Assembly (NCBI GenBank): GCA_963677395.2
Contig: OY781965.2
Location: 2,852,001 to 2,916,000, forward strand
Source: G963667975 sp963677395
GTDB taxonomy: Bacteria > Bacteroidota > Bacteroidia > Bacteroidales > G963667975
DNA: 64,000 bases
Direction of reading: 5' to 3'
Shown here: piece after piece, positions 58,683 to 64,000 of the stretch
Layout of the letters: every line of letters starts with the position of its first letter
Numbering within the stretch: the stretch's first letter is position 1
Made by a program: the position numbers and the translations under genes
The notes under the pieces: model-generated
Told to the model about the DNA's origin: nothing
Databases searched by the model: none
What the model saw: the letters and a program-made list of their open reading frames with translations, nothing else

Positions 58683-59234
58683 TTAACTCAATAGTTTATC
58701 AATTACCGTTTTCGGGACGTATGCAAACCAGCCCTTTTTTATTTTGGGTATGCTGTTTCGTTTGATAAGGTTTTGTAAGGCTGTTTCTGAAATACCGTAT
58801 TTGCTTTGTACTTCGGTAAGATTGTAACAGTCGGAAATAACAAACTGCATTTGTTCGGGTTCAGGTGTTACAGGCTGGGGCTGCTCAAATAGTTTGTCAA
58901 TTTCGGAACGCTTAACCCTTGTAATCCTTTGCCCCAAATTCACGGCTTTGATAGTTCCGCTTTCAATGTAGTAATATGCTGAACGCACCGAACAGTTAAG
59001 CAAACGGGCAACTTCACGAACAGTTAAAAACTCTTTGGCTTTCAGTTCCTCAATAGGCTGGGTTTTTATTTGCTGGGTTTGCTTATTGCTTTGTTCAACC
59101 TTACCAGCCCTTACCTTTTGTTTGTGTGCTGCACTTGCGCACTTATGGGAACAGAAACGGGTTACTGTGGTTCGGGCTGTGAACTCATTACCGCAATGCT
59201 GGCAAATTCGTTGTACCTCAATTTTTGAACTCAT
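58683..59234 (-). CDS. Zinc-finger and helix-turn-helix DNA-binding protein (excisionase-like)
   Basis: About 183 residues from ATG 59234. An N-terminal zinc knuckle (RICQHCGNEFTARTTVTRFCSHKCAS, CxxC and CxxxC) is followed by an excisionase-type HTH_17 domain (FLTVREVARLLNCSVRSAYYYIESGTIKAVNLGQRITRVKRSEIDKLF) and a second HTH-like segment (YNLTEVQSKYGISETALQNLIKRNSIPKIKKGWFAYVPKTVIDKLL). A longer start at 59273 would begin in the operator repeat; I prefer ATG 59234, preceded by AAAGGA. It is the first gene of the integration module next to attR. Confidence 0.82.
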   Translation of the reverse strand: MSSKIEVQRICQHCGNEFTARTTVTRFCSHKCASAAHKQKVRAGKVEQSNKQTQQIKTQPIEELKAKEFLTVREVARLLNCSVRSAYYYIESGTIKAVNLGQRITRVKRSEIDKLFEQPQPVTPEPEQMQFVISDCYNLTEVQSKYGISETALQNLIKRNSIPKIKKGWFAYVPKTVIDKLLS

Positions 59235-59263
59235 TTTATATCCTTTAGTGTCTTTACGTTTAT

Positions 59264-59283
59264 TTAAGTGCAATTAAGTGCAA
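59264..59283. repeat. Perfect tandem 10-bp repeat TTAAGTGCAA x2, operator-like
   Basis: Two identical adjacent decamers between the -7 element (59336-59343) and the ATG at 59234; an imperfect inverted copy TTGCATTAA is at 59320-59328. The one-turn spacing fits binding of the HTH protein to its own leader. Confidence 0.6.
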
Positions 59284-59335
59284 AATAAAAAGGACTTAAC
59301 CCTGATTTATGTACCTCAATTGCATTAAGATACAG

Positions 59336-59343
59336 CAAAGGTA
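59336..59343 (-). promoter_or_regulatory. Bacteroidota -7 element TACCTTTG of the integration module
   Basis: Minus-strand TAnnTTTG located about 95 bp before ATG 59234, giving a leader that contains the TTAAGTGCAA repeats. Confidence 0.6.
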
Positions 59344-59389
59344 CAAATATTCCATAAATAAATAAGTATTAACACAAAAGAAACGTATA

Positions 59390-59430
59390 TTTACAGGCAT
59401 TAAAAAAGCCATTGTTTACAGGGATTTACA
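59390..59430. repeat. TTTACA(GG) repeats near attR, candidate integrase arm sites
   Basis: TTTACAGG at 59390-59397 and 59415-59422, TTTACATT at 59425-59432 (25 and 10 bp spacing). A TTTACATT is also at 51965-51972 near attL. Arm-type sites are expected on both sides of the core; assignment is tentative. Confidence 0.4.
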
Positions 59431-59471
59431 TTGGTTTCTTATGGTTTTGGTGTTTGGTTGTTTTGTAGTGG

Positions 59472-59486
59472 TTACTTTCCGATACA
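59472..59486. repeat. Right attachment site repeat, overlapping the mnmE 3' end
   Basis: TTACTTTCCGATACA; read on the minus strand it ends mnmE with codons for C-I-G-K and the TAA stop. Insertion therefore keeps mnmE intact. Confidence 0.85.
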
Positions 59487-60860
59487 GAAATTGGCGAAGA
59501 TGTTTCCGAGAATTTCGTCGTTGGAAATTTCACCGGTGATACTGCCCAAATGGTGCAAGGCAGCACGCAGATCTACAGCCAATAAATCGCCGGGAAGCTG
59601 ATTGGCTAGACTTTCTTCAATATGATGAATAGAATTTAAGGTATTGCTTAAAGCTTCGTAATGTCGAGCGTTGGAAACTAATGTTTGGTCAGATACAGTC
59701 TGAATATTTACCGACTTCATTAGTGTATCGATAATCAGGTTTACATTGTCTTTTCGCTTTGCTGAAATAAAAATTGTTTCCAAATCAATTAAATCGCGAA
59801 ACTTACGAGGAGACTCGCTAAGCAAATCGGTTTTGTTAGCGACAACAATAAACTTCTTAGACGGATTATCTATATGTTCTCGAAAATCATTGAGATCTTC
59901 GAGAATCTCTTCCACTCCTGTTTCGTTAATATCAACCACATACAAAATGATGCTGGCCTGTTCAATTTTTTGGTAAGTTCGTTCTATTCCAAAGTTTTCG
60001 ATTTCATCACAGGTATCACGAAGTCCGGCGGTATCAATAAAACGGAAGGTTATTCCCTGAATGGTAAAGGTATCTTCGATGGTATCGCGGGTTGTGCCAG
60101 GAATATCGGAAACAATCGCTCTCTCTTCATTTAGCAACGCATTGAGCAATGTTGATTTTCCCACATTCGGTTTCCCTACAATTGCAACCGGAATACCGTT
60201 TTTCAGTACATTTCCAAGTTTAAATGACTGTATCAGATTTTCAACTTCTGTTCTCAAAACAGATAACAGTCGCGATAATTCATCACGATTGGCAAATTCC
60301 ACATCTTCTTCCGAAAAGTCGAGTTCAAGCTCAATCATCGAAGCAAAATGGAGCAGTTGTGCACGCAGTTCTTTTATTTTTTTGGAAAAGCCTCCACGCA
60401 TATGATCCAATGCCAGATTATGTGAAGTTTTGGAATGCGAAGCAATCAGATCAGCAACTGCTTCGGCCTGTGATAAATCCATTTTACCGTTCAGAAATGC
60501 TCTGAGTGTAAATTCACCGGGATTTGCCAGACGAATTCCCTGCTTGATCAACAACTCGAGAACACGTTTCTGGATATATTCTGATCCGTGACAGGATATT
60601 TCCAGTGTATCTTCACCAGTATAAGAAGCCGGAGCACGAAATAATGTAATCAAAACCTGATCAACCTGTTCATTTTCATCTATCAACCAACCCAGATATA
60701 CATGATTCGCTTCACCCTGAATGAGTCGGGGATTATTTTTTACCGGACGAAAAATTGCATCGCAACATTCAATACATTTTTCACCCGATACCCTGATAAC
60801 TGCAATAGCACCCATTCCGGGAGCAGTTGCAATGGCACAAATAGGGTCATTTGTTTTCAT
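59472..60860 (-). CDS. mnmE: tRNA modification GTPase MnmE
   Basis: 462 residues, complete. With MnmG it makes cmnm5U34 in tRNAs. N-terminal formyl-THF-binding domain has ICAIATAPGMGAIAVIRVSG and YTGEDTLEISCHGS; the GTPase domain has G1 GKPNVGKSTLLNALL (about 224-238), G3 DTAGLRDTCDEIENFGI and G4 ANKTDL; the C-terminus ends FCIGK, the strictly conserved Cys motif. The last codons and stop coincide with the att repeat of the adjacent element. It has its own promoter element at 60886-60893. Confidence 0.96.
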   Translation of the reverse strand: MKTNDPICAIATAPGMGAIAVIRVSGEKCIECCDAIFRPVKNNPRLIQGEANHVYLGWLIDENEQVDQVLITLFRAPASYTGEDTLEISCHGSEYIQKRVLELLIKQGIRLANPGEFTLRAFLNGKMDLSQAEAVADLIASHSKTSHNLALDHMRGGFSKKIKELRAQLLHFASMIELELDFSEEDVEFANRDELSRLLSVLRTEVENLIQSFKLGNVLKNGIPVAIVGKPNVGKSTLLNALLNEERAIVSDIPGTTRDTIEDTFTIQGITFRFIDTAGLRDTCDEIENFGIERTYQKIEQASIILYVVDINETGVEEILEDLNDFREHIDNPSKKFIVVANKTDLLSESPRKFRDLIDLETIFISAKRKDNVNLIIDTLMKSVNIQTVSDQTLVSNARHYEALSNTLNSIHHIEESLANQLPGDLLAVDLRAALHHLGSITGEISNDEILGNIFANFCIGK

Positions 60861-60885
60861 ATTCCGGTATATTGGTTTCTGAAAA

Positions 60886-60893
60886 CAAAGTTA
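60886..60893 (-). promoter_or_regulatory. Bacteroidota -7 element TAACTTTG upstream of mnmE
   Basis: Minus-strand TAnnTTTG, 26 bp before ATG 60860. Confidence 0.6.
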
Positions 60894-60950
60894 ACCGAAA
60901 TCCGACGAACTTCAACCTAAAGCTCAGGCAAATTAGCTTTTAATCAAAAC

Positions 60951-61499
60951 TCACTTAATTTCAATACTTTTCTCAATCACATCAATTGTTTTCAGTGCTT
61001 TTTTTAAGCGAATTTTCATACCAGGAGTCGGAAATTTTTCCTGAAGATCGTAAATAACAGAACGTACTTCAAAGCGTAAATCAGGCTCCAGCTTACAAAG
61101 TTCTACCAAAATATCCATTCCCAGTACTCGTGTTGAAACGGCTTCGCCGGGCGAAAGCATCCAACCAATCAGAATATCAATCAATACTCCGGCTTTGTTA
61201 GGATTGATTGGGCAACGCAGGATAAACTTCAGAAAATGACGTTTTAATCCATCGTTGGTTAAGCCGGGAATTAAATCGTAAACAGCATCAATATAAGGAA
61301 GCAGCAAAGCAGGATCGGATTCACTGGCATGATCCAAAACCCAGGATGCCCGCCAGGCATATGGTTGTTCGCCACTTTTGGACACTTCAAAAAGGTCATC
61401 AAAGAAACGCGGATCTGTTACTGCCTTTTTCGCAGCAAGCTTTACCGTATCTCCAGAAGGTATATTCGCCAGAAACTCTTTTAATTCGGAAAATGCCAT
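60951..61499 (-). CDS. Hypothetical helical-repeat (HEAT-like) protein
   Basis: About 182 residues from ATG 61499 (another ATG is at 61505). It consists of amphipathic helices of HEAT/ARM character (AWRASWVLDHASESDPALLLPYIDAVYDLI, LKRHFLKFILRCPI, TRVLGMDILVELCKLEPDLRFEVRSVIYDLQE), without signal peptide or membrane segment. Such proteins are usually scaffolds. I cannot assign a function; it lies between rmlC and mnmE on the same strand. Confidence 0.72.
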   Translation of the reverse strand: MAFSELKEFLANIPSGDTVKLAAKKAVTDPRFFDDLFEVSKSGEQPYAWRASWVLDHASESDPALLLPYIDAVYDLIPGLTNDGLKRHFLKFILRCPINPNKAGVLIDILIGWMLSPGEAVSTRVLGMDILVELCKLEPDLRFEVRSVIYDLQEKFPTPGMKIRLKKALKTIDVIEKSIEIK

Positions 61500-61525
61500 A
61501 ATCAAATTTAGAAATGGGTTAAGTC

Positions 61526-61602
61526 AGAAACTAGAGGTTCTACCATAATTGAAGAGATTGATAAAATTGAAGGAATTTACCATATTCGAACTTCTGGTTT
61601 CT
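61526..61602. repeat. Inverted repeat in the rmlC-HEAT intergenic region
   Basis: AGAAACTAGAGGTTC (61526-61540) and GAACTTCTGGTTTCT (61588-61602) can pair over 15 positions as RNA, with two G-U pairs, around a 47-base loop. May be a remnant of a small mobile sequence or an mRNA structure. Confidence 0.5.
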
Positions 61603-61677
61603 AAATTCTTTTCACATTTCACCTCCAGAATTGAGGGGAAAGATTGTAATTCAGCTTCTTCTGCCTTTTAACTTCTT

Positions 61678-62226
61678 TTAAAAAAAGAACTGACTTTCAA
61701 AATCTTTAAATAAAGGAGATACTTTGTCTTTTTCGGAAAGGATCGGATTCGTAATATTCCACTGGATATTTAAATCAGGATCGTCCCAGCGGATGCTTCC
61801 CTCCGACTCTTTGTTGTAAGAGTTGGTGCATTTGTAGAAAAACACGGTATCGTCTTCCAGCGTTACAAAACCATGCGCAAATCCAGGCGGAATCCATAGT
61901 AATGTTTTGTTATTGCCGGTAAGTTCTACCATTTCATACTTTCCATAGGTTGGAGAACCTTTACGAATATCAACAGCAACATCCAGAACAGCTCCCTTGA
62001 TTACACGCACCAATTTTCCCTGTGCATGAGGTGGATTCTGAAAATGCAGCCCACGTAATACTCCTTTTTGTGACTTAGACTCATTGTCCTGTACAAAATG
62101 AAAATTTATCCCTGCACCTTTAAATTTCTGTTCGCTGAACGATTCAAAAAAATAACCTCTGTCATCTGCAAAAACCTGTGGCTTTACAATGAGGAGTCCC
62201 GGAATTGATGTTTCTATGAATTGCAT
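61678..62226 (-). CDS. rmlC: dTDP-4-dehydrorhamnose 3,5-epimerase
   Basis: 182 residues, the usual size of RmlC. A cupin enzyme acting before RmlD in dTDP-L-rhamnose synthesis. Family motifs: DDRGYFFESFSEQKF (about 21-35), RGLHFQNPPHAQGKLVRVIKGAVLDVAVDIRKGSPTYGKY (catalytic His in RGLHF), WIPPGFAHGFVTLEDDTVFFYKCTNSYNKESEGSIRWDDPDLNIQWN. The RmlD gene is on the other side of the mobile element, about 15 kb away. The 3' end is followed by an AT-rich region containing an inverted repeat. Confidence 0.94.
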   Translation of the reverse strand: MQFIETSIPGLLIVKPQVFADDRGYFFESFSEQKFKGAGINFHFVQDNESKSQKGVLRGLHFQNPPHAQGKLVRVIKGAVLDVAVDIRKGSPTYGKYEMVELTGNNKTLLWIPPGFAHGFVTLEDDTVFFYKCTNSYNKESEGSIRWDDPDLNIQWNITNPILSEKDKVSPLFKDFESQFFF

Positions 62227-62278
62227 ATTGTTTTCGTTGTAAGTTATCAGTGGTCACAAATAGTAAGTATTAAAAAGA

Positions 62279-62392
62279 GAAGTAAGAAGCTGAATGAAAG
62301 GGTTCTTTTATAACATTGTGGCAATGTCTTTTTATTTTCAAATTACTAAATCAGGTATTCTCTTTCTTTTCTTACTTCTTACTTCTTACTTC
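62279..62392. repeat. TTACTTC heptamer repeats with an inverted copy
   Basis: Three tandem TTACTTC units at 62372-62392 and one inverted GAAGTAAGAAG at 62279-62289 in the 179-bp gap between rmlC and lpd; together they could form an 11-bp stem with a long loop. Confidence 0.55.
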
Positions 62393-62405
62393 AGTATTCT
62401 ATTAT

Positions 62406-63797
62406 CTACAGATGTATAACTTCTCCATAAGCTGCAGCAACTGCTTCCATTACTGCTTCCGACATGGTTGGATGAGGATGAACTGACGTGATAATTTCGT
62501 GGCCAGTGGTTTCAAGTTTACGGGCTACTACGGCTTCGGCAATCATTTCAGTAACGTTATCACCAACCATATGGCAGCCTAACCATTCTCCATATTTTGC
62601 ATCGAAAATCACCTTCACAAATCCGTCTTTACTGCCTGCCGCACTTGCTTTCCCTGAAGCACTGTAAGGAAATTTACCCACCAAAATTTCGTATCCGGCT
62701 TCACGTGCCTGTTTTTCGGTCATCCCTACCGATGCTATTTCAGGAGTAGTATACGTGCAGCCCGGAATATTTCCATAGTTGAGTGGTTCAGGATGATGGC
62801 CTGCAATCTTTTCCACACAAATAATTCCTTCATGCGATGCAACATGCGCCAGTGCAGGTCCGTGAACAATATCACCAATGGCATAAACACCTTCAACATT
62901 GGTACGATAAAAATCGTCCACAATTACTTTTCCTTTTTCGAAAGTCACTCCTGCTTCTTCCAAGCCAATGCCTTCAAGATTTGTTGCAACACCTACGGCA
63001 GAAAGTACAACTTCAGCTTCTACAATTTCTTCGCCTTTTTTGGTTTTGATAGTAACTTTACATAAATCACCCGTAGTATCAACTGACTCAACGGTTGAAT
63101 TTGTCATTACTTTCATGCCCTGTTTTTTAAAAGAACGTTCGAGTTGTTTCGAAACTTCTTCATCTTCCACAGGTACAATACTTGGCATGAATTCAACCAG
63201 CGTAACTTTTGTACCAATGGTATTGTAAAAGTTCGCAAATTCGGAACCAATAGCTCCTGAACCAACCACAACCATTGATTCAGGTTGTTTAGGTAAAGTC
63301 ATCGCTTCGCGATAGCCGATAATCTTTTTACCATCCTGTTTCAGATTCGGCAGTTCTCTTGAACGTGCTCCCGTTGCCAGAATTACATGGTCGGCAGCAT
63401 ATTCAGTAACAACACCATCGGCAGCAGTAACGTCCACTTTTTTCCCGGGTTTAAGTTTTCCAAAACCCTGGATAATATCAATTTTATTTTTATTGAGCAA
63501 AAACTGAATCCCTTTGCTCATTCCTTCGGCAACACTGCGACTACGTTTTACGATAGCTTCGAAATCGGGTTTTATCTCTCCCTCAATTTTCACACCATAA
63601 TCCAAAGCATGTGATGCGTAATGAAAAACCTGTGCACTTTTTAGCAAAGCTTTGGTTGGGATACATCCCCAGTTGAGGCAGATACCACCTAGTTCTGAAC
63701 GTTCAACTACAGCCGTTTTCAATCCAAGTTGAGAAGCGCGTATAGCAGCTACATAGCCACCGGGACCGCTTCCTATAACAATTACATCGTATTTCAT
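62406..63797 (-). CDS. lpdA: Dihydrolipoyl dehydrogenase
   Basis: 463 residues, E3 of 2-oxoacid dehydrogenase complexes or of the glycine cleavage system. FAD motif VIGSGPGGYVAAIRA (about 7-21), redox-active disulfide GGICLNWGCIPTKAL (Cys40-Cys45), NAD motif VVVGSGAIGSEFANFY (about 175-190), second FAD motif GVYAIGDIVHGPALAHVASHEG (about 304-325) and the His-Glu pair HPHPTMSEAVMEA near the C-terminus. No E1 or E2 genes are adjacent. Single-gene unit on the minus strand. Confidence 0.95.
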   Translation of the reverse strand: MKYDVIVIGSGPGGYVAAIRASQLGLKTAVVERSELGGICLNWGCIPTKALLKSAQVFHYASHALDYGVKIEGEIKPDFEAIVKRSRSVAEGMSKGIQFLLNKNKIDIIQGFGKLKPGKKVDVTAADGVVTEYAADHVILATGARSRELPNLKQDGKKIIGYREAMTLPKQPESMVVVGSGAIGSEFANFYNTIGTKVTLVEFMPSIVPVEDEEVSKQLERSFKKQGMKVMTNSTVESVDTTGDLCKVTIKTKKGEEIVEAEVVLSAVGVATNLEGIGLEEAGVTFEKGKVIVDDFYRTNVEGVYAIGDIVHGPALAHVASHEGIICVEKIAGHHPEPLNYGNIPGCTYTTPEIASVGMTEKQAREAGYEILVGKFPYSASGKASAAGSKDGFVKVIFDAKYGEWLGCHMVGDNVTEMIAEAVVARKLETTGHEIITSVHPHPTMSEAVMEAVAAAYGEVIHL

Positions 63798-63868
63798 TCC
63801 TGTTTTATTATTAGAATTGCGAAATTATGAAAAACATCCCAAAGAGTCGTATTCTCGACAAAAAAACA

Positions 63869-63876
63869 TACATTTG
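63869..63876 (+). promoter_or_regulatory. Bacteroidota -7 element TACATTTG upstream of the last gene
   Basis: Consensus TAnnTTTG about 95 bp before ATG 63972. Confidence 0.45.
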
Positions 63877-63971
63877 CCAAGGAAAAGCAGAGCTCGCAAA
63901 ACCTGATTCTGCCTTGACTTTAAAAGCAACAAAACAACGAAATTTAAGTTCAACCCTCAATAAACAGAATT

Positions 63972-64000
63972 ATGAATAAAAAGCTTGATCCAGCAACCCG
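63972..64000 (+). CDS. Start of an unidentified gene, truncated by the window end
   Basis: ATG at 63972 opens a frame (MNKKLDPAT and on) that is open to the window end, after a promoter-like element. Only about ten residues are visible, so product and even reality are not certain. Confidence 0.35.

Larger units (their letters stand above)
51922..59486. mobile_element. Integrated element (about 7.6 kb) at the 3' end of mnmE; PICI-like phage satellite candidate
   Basis: Bounded by the 15-bp direct repeats TTACTTTCCGATACA at 51922-51936 and 59472-59486; the right copy is the mnmE 3' end. Contents from right to left, all on the minus strand: Zn-finger/HTH protein, tyrosine integrase, unknown 281-aa protein, HTH protein, 104-aa protein, DUF3987 P-loop protein, DUF6371 primase-like protein, terminase small subunit. 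There is no relaxase, capsid, portal, large terminase or obvious cargo. The gene set (integrase, AlpA-like regulator, replication genes, lone TerS) is what phage-inducible satellites carry; a decayed prophage or a mobilisable element lacking its mob genes are alternatives. Confidence 0.85.

Noticed and set aside
51922..59486. Mobilisable or conjugative element
   Set aside because: No relaxase, coupling protein or transfer genes; the lone TerS favours a phage satellite.
1..64000. CRISPR array, rRNA, tRNA or IS element
   Set aside because: No regular spaced repeats, no conserved rRNA or tRNA pattern and no transposase were seen, though short tRNA genes could be missed by eye.

Overview
The window is bacterial chromosome, AT-rich, and almost certainly from the phylum Bacteroidota (Bacteroidales/Marinilabiliales-like). 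The support is: type IX secretion sorting domains of type A (one protein) and type B/gliding-motility C-terminal (two proteins); a lipoprotein with an acidic surface-export signal right after its Cys; many TAnnTTTG -7 promoter elements; few Shine-Dalgarno sequences; and Bacteroidota-specific families (Omp28-like, DUF3987/DUF6371, NamZ). No rRNA, tRNA or CRISPR array was seen.

Layout. 1-3.6 kb (minus): an NAD-linked, cysteine-type formate dehydrogenase operon (NuoE-like, NuoF-like, a YbaB/EbfC protein, then the catalytic subunit, which runs off the window). 3.9-13.5 kb: a 66-aa orphan, inositol monophosphatase, PcrA/UvrD helicase, AcoR-like sigma-54 activator, NamZ muramidase, a 7TM histidine kinase and APS reductase. 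13.5-25 kb: a Cache-domain kinase, dapA with an apparent one-base frameshift, an MBL hydrolase, a peptide-binding lipoprotein, TfoX C-terminal protein, 2-hydroxyacid dehydrogenase, PrmC, RibD, a DMT transporter and a YigZ protein. 25-30 kb: dnaA, LMW phosphatase, Thr/Ser dehydratase, RsmI-like methylase and a LysM glucosaminidase. 30-42 kb: a cell-surface block with an Omp28-like T9SS protein, two M16 peptidase subunits separated by an ECF sigma factor and a membrane protein with a T9SS type B tail, a large FN3-like T9SS protein, a surface lipoprotein and a secreted endonuclease I with four repeats. 42-51.9 kb: a 1071-aa hybrid kinase, a 732-bp non-coding region with three 20-bp-phased operator-like dyads, then a sugar-nucleotide/glycan operon (UXS, RmlD, GxxExxY protein, phosphohexomutase, GT9, TsaC).

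51.92-59.49 kb is an integrated mobile element of about 7.6 kb, bounded by a 15-bp direct repeat TTACTTTCCGATACA. The right copy is the last codons and stop of mnmE, so insertion rebuilt the conserved FCIGK C-terminus. It encodes a Zn-finger/HTH protein, a tyrosine integrase, an unknown 281-aa protein, an AlpA-like HTH, a small protein, a DUF3987 P-loop protein, a DUF6371 Toprim/primase-like protein and a terminase small subunit. No relaxase, capsid or large terminase is present. The set int + HTH + rep/primase + lone TerS resembles a phage satellite (PICI-like), and there is an iteron-like array of inverted 9-mers between the two replication genes. This is the most interesting part of the window. 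59.5-64 kb: mnmE, a HEAT-like protein, rmlC, lpd, and the start of one more gene.

All function calls rest on motif and family recognition by eye; no database search was run.
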